From Deltaproteobacteria bacterium (lineage in GTDB: Bacteria; Desulfobacterota; JAFDED01), in assembly GCA_019310535.1 (NCBI GenBank), contig JAFDED010000009.1:129621-162586 (forward strand): DNA of 32,966 nucleotides, read 5' to 3'. The notes under the pieces were generated by a model that worked only from the letters and a program-made list of their open reading frames with translations, was not told the DNA's origin and made no database searches. This document shows, piece by piece, positions 8,223-16,470 of the stretch (positions are counted from its first letter, which is position 1; each line of letters begins with the position of its first letter). A program made the position numbers and the translations under genes.

Positions 8223-8873
8223 TCAAGGGAGGTCCTGATTTTCCCGCTGTTCGGGTATTTCTTTTTTTCCCCGATCTCGATCAGGTAAAAAGGGAAGGAT
8301 CTGAATCTGGATCTTATTCATAAAGCTGCCCAGCGACTTTCTCTCGCGGGGAGAGAAAACCTGCCAGATAACGGAATGGGAGAGTTCGCGCTCCCTCTCG
8401 CGCACCGGCAGCTTGCGGATCCTCTCCACCTGTAAGATGAGATATTGTTGCTTGGAATTGGGCATTTTTTGCCACAGTGTGTGAAGCCGGCGAATCTGGA
8501 CCCGTTTGATCGGGTCGAGATTTTTATAGAATTTGTATTTTTTCTTTAAGATTTCCTGTTGTTCCGGAGCAAGACTCCTAAAGAAGAGGTGCCGCCGCTC
8601 CAACTCGCGTCGGGCTTGGGGGGGCATGCTTTTAAATATGTTATATCTATGACGCAGCATCTGCTGCTGAGCAGGACTCATTCGCATCCAGCGGAGGAGA
8701 TTATTTTCTCGGGCCGGCCCCGGGTCTGCACTTCCTTTTTTCCCCTCACTCTTTAACCATTTTAACCTTAACCCTGAAAATATGCTGTCCAAGATGCCCG
8801 CGTTCGTCTGGCCCGAAGCGCAAAGTGAAAATAAAAGCGTGAGAACGATGATTCGAAAGACGTATCTCTTCAT
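8223..8873 (-). CDS. DUF3106-like exported protein
   Basis: The 216-residue product starts with a clear signal peptide (basic MKRYVFR, hydrophobic core IIVLTLLFSLCA, probable cleavage after TNA). The mature part is very basic and holds about four copies of a roughly 22-residue helical unit with the pattern aromatic-x-x-hydrophobic-x-Pro-x-x-x-(R/Q): FKSMPPQARREL, FRSLAPEQQEIL, YKNLDPIKRVQI and WQKMPNSKQQYL. This is the hallmark of DUF3106 proteins, which often sit beside ECF sigma/anti-sigma genes. It lies four bases after the anti-sigma gene in the same direction, so it is the third gene of that operon. It may be a periplasmic sensor or effector of the sigma switch; its function is unknown. 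Confidence 0.78.
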   Translation of the reverse strand: MKRYVFRIIVLTLLFSLCASGQTNAGILDSIFSGLRLKWLKSEGKKGSADPGPARENNLLRWMRMSPAQQQMLRHRYNIFKSMPPQARRELERRHLFFRSLAPEQQEILKKKYKFYKNLDPIKRVQIRRLHTLWQKMPNSKQQYLILQVERIRKLPVRERERELSHSVIWQVFSPRERKSLGSFMNKIQIQILPFLPDRDRGKKEIPEQRENQDLP

Positions 8874-8877
8874 GGTA

Positions 8878-9438
8878 TTAGCGACTCACATTGCGTCTGA
8901 TGGAATCATCGGCCATTCTGCTGCCCATCACCGTCAAAACTTCAAGATTGCAAATGACATCCAGGTTGCGCATCATATCCATATTCTCTAAAAAGGCCAT
9001 TTGATGGATTACTTCTCGATCCGTCGAGCTAATTACTGCTTCCACGGCATCCGGGGACAATGATGGGACTGCCTGGCGGGTCGATTGAGCAAGCGGCCAC
9101 TGCTGAGTATATATCCAAAGGCAAAGGAAGAAAGAAAAGGCCAGTGCCATGGTGGGTACCAGCACACCATCGGGCCTCAGGAAGTCCAGTAAGCGTTGCC
9201 GCCATCCGGGTGAGGTCGGCAGCCGGGCTGCGCGCTGCCAGAATTCCTCCACAAAATCGGGGGAAGGCTCCAGGCCCGGCCATTTTTGAAGCAATGCCCA
9301 CAGTTTTTGTTCATCTTCTAATAATTTCATGCACGATGGACATTCCTCCACGTGCATCTCAAGGCGACGAGCCTGATCATAAGGAAGTTCACCGTCAAGA
9401 TAGGGTGTGATCTGTTGTTCAATTTTTCGACACTTCAT
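8878..9438 (-). CDS. Anti-sigma factor, zinc-finger (zf-HC2) type
   Basis: The 186-residue protein begins with a zinc-binding anti-sigma domain: C3, then H29 and C33/C36 in HVEECPSC, the HxxxCxxC signature that binds the cognate ECF sigma factor. One hydrophobic segment (about 94-112, VLVPTMALAFSFFLCLWIY) should cross the membrane, placing the remaining roughly 75 residues in the periplasm. Its ATG overlaps the sigma stop codon by four bases (9435-9438), so the pair is translationally coupled and almost certainly cognate. By family knowledge it sequesters the sigma factor until an envelope or redox signal releases it. The late part is rich in Met, Glu and Asn with no recognised sensor domain. 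Confidence 0.88.
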   Translation of the reverse strand: MKCRKIEQQITPYLDGELPYDQARRLEMHVEECPSCMKLLEDEQKLWALLQKWPGLEPSPDFVEEFWQRAARLPTSPGWRQRLLDFLRPDGVLVPTMALAFSFFLCLWIYTQQWPLAQSTRQAVPSLSPDAVEAVISSTDREVIHQMAFLENMDMMRNLDVICNLEVLTVMGSRMADDSIRRNVSR

Positions 9439-10022
9439 ATTTCCAGGATCTCCCGGCAGGCTTTCAAGAGAGTCTCCCTTGCTCGGTGGAGATAGGATTT
9501 CACAGCGCCCTCAGAACATTGCATTATTTCCGCTACCTCCTTGTAGCTAAGCCCCTGATATTTAGACAGGACCACCGCTGTTTTTTGTCGAGGCGGCAAA
9601 TCATCAATAGCCTTTCGTATCACCCGGCCGTGCTCTATCTGCGCAACCGCCTCGAACGGGCTCTGGATGGACCGATCAGGCAAATTGATCGGTTCTTCCT
9701 CTCCCCCTCCGGTCTCAAGGGATTCCTGAAAGCGGTTTCTCCTGCGCCTCAACTCATTGAGGCACAGGTTGGTGGCGATTCTGTATATCCAGGTGGAAAA
9801 TTTCGCTGTTGGTCTATACTTTCGGGCTGAGGAGTATATTCTAAGAAATATCTCCTGGGCCACATCCTCTGCCTCATTCTGATCGTGTAAAAATCGATAC
9901 GCAAAGTTAATCAGCGGTCGTTGATACTTCCGGACCAATCTTTCAAAAGCGCTTATGTCGCCATTTTGGAACTTGCGCATCAACTCCACATCGGGATCAT
10001 CGATGGCTTTTCTGTTGTTCAT
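9435..10022 (-). CDS. ECF-type RNA polymerase sigma factor (RpoE-like)
   Basis: ATG 10022 is chosen because the product then begins MNNRKAIDDPDVELMRKFQNGD, the usual ECF start, with a GGGG tract about nine bases upstream; the frame is open further upstream to 10175 but that extension looks non-conserved. Region 2 runs from AFERLVRKYQRPLINFAYRF through EAEDVAQEIFLRIY to FSTWIYRIATN. Region 4 has DLPPRQKTAVVLSKYQGLSY, then the helix-turn-helix EVAEIMQCSEGAVKSYLHRA. The linker (about 105-135) carries a run of acidic and Gly residues. It directs RNA polymerase to a small regulon, is probably autoregulated, and is controlled by the overlapping downstream anti-sigma gene. Confidence 0.93.
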   Translation of the reverse strand: MNNRKAIDDPDVELMRKFQNGDISAFERLVRKYQRPLINFAYRFLHDQNEAEDVAQEIFLRIYSSARKYRPTAKFSTWIYRIATNLCLNELRRRRNRFQESLETGGGEEEPINLPDRSIQSPFEAVAQIEHGRVIRKAIDDLPPRQKTAVVLSKYQGLSYKEVAEIMQCSEGAVKSYLHRARETLLKACREILEI

Positions 10023-10256
10023 CAAATATAACCCCGACATGCGGGAAAAGTTGCGTGCTTCGGTGAATTTTCTTCCCAAAACCCCTTTTTTACCTGATCG
10101 CAATTCAGATAATTCCGCATTGTCCTTGCAGGGCCCATGTCTTGAATTCCACGGGGTGGTGGTGCAGCGAAACAAAGTGGAATCGATTCATTTGCCTTGA
10201 GGTAATCCGTGTCTTGGGGTCTTGGGCAGTGAGAGTGGCACAAGTCCCTTCTCGGT

Positions 10257-10703
10257 TTAAAAATCGAATTGGACCTTAATCTTAAATGTTCGCAAAGATG
10301 GGAGATTCACAATTTCCTTCACCCCTGTCCGTTCCCGCACTTCCTCCAGAAATTCCTCGATCTCTTCCAGCGATTCGGCTGTAAGAGTGAACCAGACATT
10401 GTAGGTATGATTGCGCCGGTAGTTGTGGGTCACGCCGGGGTGGGAATTGACCACACCCACAAAATGTTTCACACGGTTCTCCGGCACACGCGCAGCGCAA
10501 AGTGAACCCACCATACCGAGGCGCCTGCTGTTCATGGAGGCGCCGATGCGGTGGATAACGTTCAGAGTTTTGAGCCTCCTGATACGCTGAATCACCTCTT
10601 CCTCGGCCAGACCCATCTGCTGGCCTATCCGGGCGAATGGCTCCGGTGTCAGAGGGAAGTTGCGCTGAATGAGGTTGAGCAATTTACGATCAATGCCATC
10701 CAT
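10257..10703 (-). CDS. ahbB: Siroheme decarboxylase subunit (AhbA/AhbB type)
   Basis: The protein of about 148 residues has an Lrp/AsnC-like N-terminal winged helix (DRKLLNLIQRNFPL, then EEEVIQRIRRLKTLNVIHRIGA) and a ferredoxin-like C-terminal domain with the hallmark HNYRRNHTYNVWFTL. This pattern marks the AhbA/AhbB family, whose heterodimer decarboxylates siroheme to 12,18-didecarboxysiroheme. ATG 10703 is preferred because homologues start with a short MD-x-x-DRK segment; an in-frame GTG at 10733 overlaps the likely ribosome binding site AAGGAG. Only one of the two subunits is in the window, and I cannot firmly tell AhbA from AhbB. It follows the radical SAM gene directly, so the two are probably one transcript. 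Confidence 0.82.
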   Translation of the reverse strand: MDGIDRKLLNLIQRNFPLTPEPFARIGQQMGLAEEEVIQRIRRLKTLNVIHRIGASMNSRRLGMVGSLCAARVPENRVKHFVGVVNSHPGVTHNYRRNHTYNVWFTLTAESLEEIEEFLEEVRERTGVKEIVNLPSLRTFKIKVQFDF

Positions 10704-10736
10704 AATCCCATGATCCTGATGCGTTTGTCTCACTCC

Positions 10737-11795
10737 TTATGAAGACGGCCCGCGGGTCGGCTGGTACACGCAGTAGGGCTCTTCGGCAAGGTAGTTTCCC
10801 GTGATGGAGTAAGCTCGTGCGCGGCACCCGCCACACACGTGCCGAAATTCACAATAACCGCATTTACCCTCGTAACCGTCCACGTCTCGAAGCTTCCGGA
10901 AAACGGGAGACTCCTCCCAGATTCGCTGGAACGCTTCATTCCGCACGTTGCCGCAATCCAGCTCCAGGTAGCCGCACGGCTGGACCTTGCCAACATGGGA
11001 AATGAAGCAGAAGGATATTCCGCCCAGACATCCGCGTGTGACTGCATCCAGGCCGTACGCCTCGGTGTTCACCTCTTTGCCTTCTTGCCTGGCCCGCTGG
11101 CGAAGGATTCGATAATAATGAGGCGCACACGTGGCCTTCAAAGCCAGCGGGAAGCGATCCCGCTGTTCGTAAAACCAGTGGAGCGTTTTCTCGTAATCCT
11201 GGGGAGACAACTCCTGGTCCTTCATTTCCTCTGCCCGCCCTGTGGGCACCAGGAGAAAGATATGCAGTGCCGCGGCTCCCATCTCCACGGCCATTCTCAG
11301 GATCTCCTTTATCTGGTCATGATTGATCCGGGTTATGGTGCTGTTGATTTGAAACGGGAGCCCCGCCTCCTTGGCGGCCCGAATGCCTGCGATGGCCCCC
11401 TGAAAAGCGCCGGGCACTCCGCGGAAAGAATCATGTTTGTCTGCGCTCGCCGCATCGAGGCTGATACTGATGCGTTGAATGCCGACTTCCACCATCCGGC
11501 GGGCGATCTCCGGTGTGACCAGTGTCCCGTTGGGCGCCATTACCATACGCAGGCCCAGGTGAGACCCATGGGCGGCGATTTCGAATATGTCCCCGCGCAC
11601 AAGGGGTTCTCCCCCTGTCAGAATAATGGTGGGCTGCGCAAAAACCGTTACCCTCTTCAGCAACTCCTTGCACTCCTCGGTGCTGAGTTCGTTGGGGTAA
11701 GGTCCTCGTTCGGCCGACGCGCGGCAGTGCACGCATGCAAGGTTGCAGGAGCGCGTAACCTCCCATGCTATCATTCTAAGAACTGCTTTTTGCAT
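10737..11795 (-). CDS. ahbD: Radical SAM/SPASM heme-biosynthesis enzyme, AhbD (NirJ-like)
   Basis: The 352-residue protein has the radical SAM cluster motif CNLACVHC (C17, C21, C24), the SAM-binding GGEP (61-64) and a C-terminal SPASM region with many cysteines (RGCLGG, QPCGYLELDC, KCGYCEFRHVCGGC and EEPYC) that binds auxiliary Fe-S clusters. The segment RMVMAPNGTL is typical of AhbD/NirJ2-type proteins. AhbD converts Fe-coproporphyrin III to heme by oxidative decarboxylation of two propionates. The setting between hemB and a siroheme decarboxylase subunit supports this role; AhbC (the deacetylase, also radical SAM) is the main alternative, but the length and motifs fit AhbD better. The ATG at 11795 has only a distant GGTGAG as a ribosome site. 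Confidence 0.82.
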   Translation of the reverse strand: MQKAVLRMIAWEVTRSCNLACVHCRASAERGPYPNELSTEECKELLKRVTVFAQPTIILTGGEPLVRGDIFEIAAHGSHLGLRMVMAPNGTLVTPEIARRMVEVGIQRISISLDAASADKHDSFRGVPGAFQGAIAGIRAAKEAGLPFQINSTITRINHDQIKEILRMAVEMGAAALHIFLLVPTGRAEEMKDQELSPQDYEKTLHWFYEQRDRFPLALKATCAPHYYRILRQRARQEGKEVNTEAYGLDAVTRGCLGGISFCFISHVGKVQPCGYLELDCGNVRNEAFQRIWEESPVFRKLRDVDGYEGKCGYCEFRHVCGGCRARAYSITGNYLAEEPYCVYQPTRGPSS

Positions 11796-11934
11796 TTTCT
11801 TTTCAGCTCACCTGTGGGGCTTCCACTGCCCTTAAAAAATTTCTCGTCCAGGCTTGCAGGGATTTACCAAGACCGGATGTCCTCGCTCCCCGGCAAGGAT
11901 GCGTGGAAGAGAAGAGTAGGTGGGCGATACAACC

Positions 11935-12912
11935 TCAGGTTGACCGCAAGAGCCGGGCGATCTCGCAAGCGGCATACGTGATAATAATATCGGCCCCTGC
12001 CCGGCGAATGGAAGTGATCGCTTCCATCATGGTCCTCTCTCCATCGAGCCACCCCATCTGGGCGGCGGCACGAATCATGGCAAATTCGCCGCTCACCTGG
12101 TATGCGGCCAAAGGCAGGTCGAACTCATCCCGCACCCTCCGAATAATATCCAGATAGGGCATGGCTGGTTTAACCATGACTATATCGGCACCTTCTGCAA
12201 TATCAAGGGAGACCTCTCGCATCGCCTCGCGGCTGTTGGCCGGGTCCATCTGGTACGAGCGGCGATCTCCGAACTGAGGTGCTGACTCCGCTGCCTCTCG
12301 GAAGGGCCCGTAAAAGGATGAGGCAAATTTAGCCGCATAGGCCATGATGGGAATTTCGTTAAAGCCCTCCTGATCGAGCGCCCTTCGTATGGCCTGAATA
12401 CGCCCATCCATCATGTCTGAGGGAGCCACTATGTCAGCACCGGCAACAGCATGGGAAACAGCGGTTTTGGCCAGTAAGTCCAGGGTGGCATCGTTGTCTA
12501 CGTCGTCACCTTTCATTATTCCGCAATGGCCATGACTGGTGTACTCGCACAGGCACACGTCGGTGATTACAAGGATCTCCGGCACACGTTCCTTGATTGA
12601 TTGGATGGCCCGCTGAATTATTCCATCACCGGCAAAAGCCTCTGAGGCCAGTTCATCTTTTTTTTCAGGGATGCCGAAAAGCAACACCGCCGGAATTCCT
12701 AGTTTCTTGGCCTCGCCGCATTCCTGCACCAGGTAATCGACAGAGAATTGGGAAATTCCGGGCATAGAACTGATGGGTCGTTTCACCCCTTCTCCCGGAA
12801 CAACGAACAGCGGATAAATAAGCTGATCCACCCACAGGTGCGTCTCCCTAATCATTCTCCTGAAATTTTCGTTTTTCCGGAGTCTGCGGGGTCGATACAC
12901 GGGAAATTGCAT
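11935..12912 (-). CDS. hemB: Porphobilinogen synthase (delta-aminolevulinic acid dehydratase)
   Basis: The 325-residue protein matches HemB over its full length. It condenses two 5-aminolevulinate molecules to porphobilinogen, the common tetrapyrrole precursor. The catalytic zinc ligands are present as [13 protein letters not shown] (C120, C122, C130), so this is a zinc-type enzyme. The two Schiff-base lysines lie in [15 protein letters not shown] (K195) and [11 protein letters not shown] (K248). The ATG at 12912 follows a strong ribosome site (GAGGAGG). A gap of 139 bases separates it from the downstream ahbD-like gene; I saw no terminator there, so they may be co-transcribed. Confidence 0.97.
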   Translation of the reverse strand: MQFPVYRPRRLRKNENFRRMIRETHLWVDQLIYPLFVVPGEGVKRPISSMPGISQFSVDYLVQECGEAKKLGIPAVLLFGIPEKKDELASEAFAGDGIIQRAIQSIKERVPEILVITDVCLCEYTSHGHCGIMKGDDVDNDATLDLLAKTAVSHAVAGADIVAPSDMMDGRIQAIRRALDQEGFNEIPIMAYAAKFASSFYGPFREAAESAPQFGDRRSYQMDPANSREAMREVSLDIAEGADIVMVKPAMPYLDIIRRVRDEFDLPLAAYQVSGEFAMIRAAAQMGWLDGERTMMEAITSIRRAGADIIITYAACEIARLLRST

Positions 12913-13014
12913 GGAATTTCCTCCTCACGTTACAACTTGACGGACATTCGGATTAGAGCCCTTCAAGCGGATATGCGTGTTTATATGGGGATTATTCCTC
13001 CTGAAATTGAAACA

Positions 13015-13063
13015 GGATAACAGGATAGACACGAGTTTATTAAATCTTTTTATCCTGTTATCC
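13015..13063. repeat. Inverted repeat with 13-bp perfect arms
   Basis: GGATAACAGGATA (13015-13027) is the exact reverse complement of TATCCTGTTATCC (13051-13063), with 23 bases between. The left arm also contains the direct repeat ACAGGATA twice. No T-tract follows on the minus strand, the direction of the flanking genes, so it is a weak candidate for a terminator of the GGDEF gene and may instead be a dispersed repeat. Confidence 0.7.
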
Positions 13064-13248
13064 CGCAAACAAGCTCTTTTTTGCGATAATTTCCACTCCC
13101 TTGAATGTTGTTTAGCATATCACAAGTAATAATTCAACCGATTAGCTCTCCGGAAATTACCCTCAAAATTTCCAGGGAAAAAAGGAATAATTGTGGATAT
13201 GAGAGATCGTTTCCCGTTCCTGGGTGGGGTAACGGAGCCCATGCGCGT

Positions 13249-13270
13249 CCCGGACAATTTATCGTCCGGG
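13249..13270. repeat. GC-rich hairpin R2, copy 1
   Basis: CCCGGAC and GTCCGGG form a perfect 7-bp stem around an 8-base loop. The same design recurs at 22181-22202 and 22290-22311, and the GTCCGGGC half is followed by CCACC here and in the third copy. It directly precedes repeat R1 copy B. Confidence 0.7.
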
Positions 13271-13380
13271 CCACCCTCCCTTTTCGAAAACTCTCTCCAG
13301 AATTTTTTTCTACGTATGTATGAATGCAAGGGATCAACATTCAAAGCATTTTGACAGATCCGTTTGAATTTTTTGGGAAA
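13271..13380 (+). repeat. Dispersed repeat R1, copy B
   Basis: It aligns with 8008-8106 along its length and, with the extra edge CCACCCTCCCTT, with the reverse complement of 16471-16581. The core TGAATGCAAGGGAT is identical to the other copies. It abuts hairpin R2 copy 1 on its left, which may mark the element border or a composite unit. Confidence 0.85.
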
Positions 13381-13564
13381 GTCCTGATCAGCTCTCAGGT
13401 CATTGTCCGTTTAACGCATTATAAAAAGCAGATACTTTCTTGTGAAATTTGTTTCCGTGGGTAACAGGTGCGGGTTACAGCAGAAACCGCGAGCCGAGAG
13501 CGTTAATACAAATGCAGATAAGGGTGGCAAACCCTCAAACATGGATCGGGGGACTGATTCTGAA

Positions 13565-14686
13565 TCAGGATTTTTCCTCTCTCCACTCCACCCGCGCACC
13601 GCCCTTTTTCTTGGCCAGGTACATCCTGTGGTCAGCGGCGCTGATCAGCTCGTCAGCCGAACGTATCTTCGGATGGGGACACACGGCCACCCCAATGCTG
13701 GCGCTAATCTTTTGAAGCCGGCCCTCGGTCCGGAATTCTGCGGCTTTTAACCGGCGGATAATATTTCGTAATGCATGAACGGCATTCTGCAGGTCGGTTG
13801 AAGGGAAAAGGATCAAAAATTCATCTCCGCCCGTTCGAATGACGGCATCGGCTTTTCTGACGCTGGTGCGCAGGGTGTCGGCCACGCACCGCAAAAGTCT
13901 GTCGCCCTCGGCGTGCCCGAACTGGTCGTTGACATTCTTCAGTCCGTCCAGATCGATCACCGCACATGACAGTGGATGATTGTAACGCTCAACGCGCTGG
14001 AATTCGGCATTAATCTTGTCATTTAGATAATGCCGATTGTAAAGGCCGGTAAGCATGTCGCGTACGGCCATTTGCTCCAACTGTTGATGGGCAATGGTGT
14101 TCTTCAGGCCGATGGCCACCATTGTTCCAAGCCTCTTGAGAAGCATTGTTTGATTTCCGGGTTCATAGCGTTTGGGCGATCGGCTTCCCAGGCAAAGACA
14201 GCCTAGTAATTTCTCTTTCTCTCGCAATGGTATCACGGCCATGGACTTCAACTTTCTATGATCCTTGCCAAAAAAATATTCTTTCCACTCTCCCGGGGGA
14301 TCAGAAGCCAGGACCGGGCCTTCGCGAACGGAAAGGTAACGTGTCAGCTCTTTTTCCTCTAACAAACTGAGGTTTCGGACGTTTGGACCCAGCAGTTGGG
14401 TTAGACTCCAGAAGGTGTTTTTCAAATAATCGGTCAGCCTGACCTGTACGTACTCCAATCCGAAACGCTTCCGGATCTCTTTGGTAAAAACCCTCAGGAG
14501 CTCCTGTATCGTCTGGCTTGACAGGACGATTTTTTCAATCTCGTCAAAGTTAGCCATGATGTTTTCATTATATTTGGCGTTCTCCATAAACTGGGCCAGC
14601 CGATGCTTGAGTTCTTTGTTTTCATGGGAGAGCTTCCGGATAATCCTGTCACGGGCATCGGCAATTTTGTCGGTCGATGGGGGCAT
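13565..14686 (-). CDS. Diguanylate cyclase with an N-terminal coiled coil and GAF/DUF484-like sensor
   Basis: The 373-residue protein lacks membrane segments, so it is probably cytoplasmic. A short coiled coil (about 8-50) leads into a GAF/DUF484-like domain (about 50-200, with KSMAVIPLREKEKLLGCLCLGS). A GGDEF domain follows (about 205-370) with DMLTGLYNRHYL, the metal-binding CAVIDLDGLK and an intact active-site GGDEF (286-290). An RxxD inhibitory site (R277-D280) lies five residues upstream, so product inhibition by c-di-GMP is expected. It should make c-di-GMP from two GTP under control of the sensor domain, whose ligand is unknown. ATG 14686 has a good ribosome site (AGAGGA). No EAL or HD-GYP domain is present. 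Confidence 0.92.
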   Translation of the reverse strand: MPPSTDKIADARDRIIRKLSHENKELKHRLAQFMENAKYNENIMANFDEIEKIVLSSQTIQELLRVFTKEIRKRFGLEYVQVRLTDYLKNTFWSLTQLLGPNVRNLSLLEEKELTRYLSVREGPVLASDPPGEWKEYFFGKDHRKLKSMAVIPLREKEKLLGCLCLGSRSPKRYEPGNQTMLLKRLGTMVAIGLKNTIAHQQLEQMAVRDMLTGLYNRHYLNDKINAEFQRVERYNHPLSCAVIDLDGLKNVNDQFGHAEGDRLLRCVADTLRTSVRKADAVIRTGGDEFLILFPSTDLQNAVHALRNIIRRLKAAEFRTEGRLQKISASIGVAVCPHPKIRSADELISAADHRMYLAKKKGGARVEWREEKS

Positions 14687-14921
14687 GGTATTATTCTCCT
14701 CTTGATAAGGACGGGGATCATCTCGAAGGGTCGATTCTTACTAATGGCGCCATAAAAAAGACAGGGACATCATGGCAGGACGTTCGTCTTTGTGCTTTCG
14801 CCATAGCAGAGCCATTCGTATCAGATCCCCCGGCTGCTCCATCTGTCTCAGGCGATTCGTTTGCACCTATAATACGAGTGCTCCCAGGGAAGATACGACT
14901 TTTCGGAGAGCAGTCATTTAA

Positions 14922-15131
14922 TTACCGGATCGTAACTTTTTGCGCTTTCGCCGGTTTTTCAGCCGGGCGTCGGGCCAGACCCTCTATCCGCCGCAGATCC
15001 TTCTCGATGAGGGCCTTGAACCCGAGCAATATCTCCTTTTTTGCAGCCATAAAATGTTGACCCGCCTCAGATTCCATGAGGATCCTCAGGGGACATATCT
15101 GGCAGATTGCTTCTTTTTGGTCTTGGCTCAT
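14922..15131 (-). CDS. Small CxxC protein overlapping the ArsA-like gene
   Basis: This 69-residue frame starts 65 bases inside the 3' end of the ArsA-like gene, in another frame. Support for it being real: a GGGAG ribosome site eight bases before its ATG, and a protein-like sequence with MSQDQKEAICQICPLRIL (C10, C13), a central amphipathic helix (AAKKEILLGFKALIEKDLRRIEGL) and a basic Ala/Lys/Pro tail. The CxxC pair could bind a metal or form a disulfide. The overlap suggests translational coupling and a shared role with the ATPase. I recognise no named family. Confidence 0.6.
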   Translation of the reverse strand: MSQDQKEAICQICPLRILMESEAGQHFMAAKKEILLGFKALIEKDLRRIEGLARRPAEKPAKAQKVTIR

Positions 15132-16323
15132 CCTTCTGTCTCCCGAATCGAATGCTCAATGTTTGTTCTTTGAATGTTGCTTCCAGCAATTTTGCGGAGA
15201 CCAACTTACGGGGGAGCACCAGGTTTCGCCGGAAATTTCTGAACTTGACCACCAGTTCGTCTCCATGAATAAATAGTTCCATATCTTCTTTGCGGGCGGT
15301 GGGCAGATGAAACAGCAGTTCATACTCCCCCTGATTTTCAGAAATCTCGACGACCTTGCCTTGGTAAAAAATGCGGGTTGGATCCTCCGCGCCGTAAATT
15401 TCCCTGCCCACCCGGGCGAGCATCGGTATGCCGACCACCTCCCGGTCCCACAGCTTGCACGACATGATGGGAAGCGGGCTGAACGATTCTTCAGCCAGGC
15501 CCATGTTTTCGCACTGTATCTCTTTCCACTTTCCGTAATACGGGTCCCTGATTTCATGCGGGAGAACGCGGTTGGCGATTACCGCATCGATTGGAAAGTT
15601 GAAAAGGTTTAAAAACGCGTACGTACGCTGCGTTTCCTTGATGACCATTTTTTCGAGGTTGAAAACCACCCGCATGGAGGTAACATCGCCGTTGAGGAGC
15701 AGTTCCTTCATGCCAATCACTTTGCCGTAAAGCATTTCAATGTTCTGGAACACCTCGTCCTCGGGCAGAGGTATCTCCATCAGCCGTTTTGCCACCGGAC
15801 GGACTGCCTTCATCACCTGTCGCTCGATATTAAAAAATTTTTCCATGTACCACTTGAAGATATCCGGTATGGTCAGCAGCCGGGCAGTGTCGCTGGTGGG
15901 CGCGCAGTCAATGACGATGACGTCATACAGTCCCGATTCATAATGATTCAGGACTTCCAGGAGATTGAAGATCTCCTCCATGCCCGGGAAAATGGCCAAC
16001 TCTTCGGCCACTACGTTGCCGAACCCGCGGTTTTGTAAAAACTTCTGAAAGAATTGATGTATGGGTCCCCAGTTTTTGACAATCTGCTGAGTGACATCAA
16101 TCTCCTGGCCGTACAGGTTCTCCATTATCTTTGTCGGCTCAAAGCCGATGGAGGCGTCGAAGCTGTCCTGCAAGCTGTGAGCCGCATCGGTGCTCAGCGA
16201 GAGGGTACGGTATCCCAGCTCGGCACAGTGCGCCGCCGTGGCGGCGGAGATGGTGGTTTTCCCGACCCCCCCCTTGCCAGTGAAGAGGATGACCCGTGTT
16301 TTTTTCTTTCCGGTTTCGTCCAT
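15067..16323 (-). CDS. ArsA/GET3-family ATPase with C-terminal HSP20-like domain
   Basis: From ATG 16323 (a GTG three codons earlier is possible) the protein has about 418 residues. The deviant Walker A motif FTGKGGVGKTT (about 14-24) and STDAAHSLQDSF mark the ArsA/TRC40 branch of the SIMIBI ATPases; the Walker B-like segment is VIVIDCAPTSDTARLL. The last hundred residues (YELLFHLPTARKEDMELFIHGDELVVKFRNFRRNL) form an HSP20-like beta domain seen in some bacterial ArsA homologues. Arsenite export is not implied: no arsB, arsR or arsC is nearby. A targeting or chaperone role for client proteins or cofactors is a reasonable inference. The small CxxC gene overlaps its 3' end. Confidence 0.88.
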   Translation of the reverse strand: MDETGKKKTRVILFTGKGGVGKTTISAATAAHCAELGYRTLSLSTDAAHSLQDSFDASIGFEPTKIMENLYGQEIDVTQQIVKNWGPIHQFFQKFLQNRGFGNVVAEELAIFPGMEEIFNLLEVLNHYESGLYDVIVIDCAPTSDTARLLTIPDIFKWYMEKFFNIERQVMKAVRPVAKRLMEIPLPEDEVFQNIEMLYGKVIGMKELLLNGDVTSMRVVFNLEKMVIKETQRTYAFLNLFNFPIDAVIANRVLPHEIRDPYYGKWKEIQCENMGLAEESFSPLPIMSCKLWDREVVGIPMLARVGREIYGAEDPTRIFYQGKVVEISENQGEYELLFHLPTARKEDMELFIHGDELVVKFRNFRRNLVLPRKLVSAKLLEATFKEQTLSIRFGRQKDEPRPKRSNLPDMSPEDPHGI

Positions 16324-16470
16324 TGCCGGCACGCCTGTGAAAGTTGTTAAATGTTTCCTGTCTTTTTAATCAATATACCACAGAACAGAGAGAGAAAAAA
16401 ATTGTTTTCGTAAAAGGCCTTTTTCTTGACATTCGATTTCTTTCCGGCCCAGTCTCATAAAGAACAGGAA

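Larger units (their letters stand above)
12913..13564. other. Intergenic region with several repeats between the GGDEF gene and hemB
   Basis: No supported gene in about 650 bases. From left to right it holds an inverted repeat (13015-13063), a GC-rich hairpin (13249-13270) and repeat R1 copy B (13271-13380). The hairpin and R1 abut, as if parts of one composite element. The hemB promoter must lie near its left end. The short frames here are products of the repeats. Confidence 0.6.

Noticed and set aside
8050-8238. Small plus-strand frame upstream of polA
   Set aside because: It begins inside repeat R1, and the frame is not kept in the other two copies of that repeat.
10839-11981. Plus-strand frame of 380 codons over ahbD
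   Set aside because: It is antisense to the radical SAM gene and carries no recognisable motif or ribosome site.
15067-16323. Arsenic resistance operon
   Set aside because: The ArsA-like ATPase has no arsB, arsC, arsR or arsD neighbour and carries an HSP20-like tail, so arsenite export is not supported.
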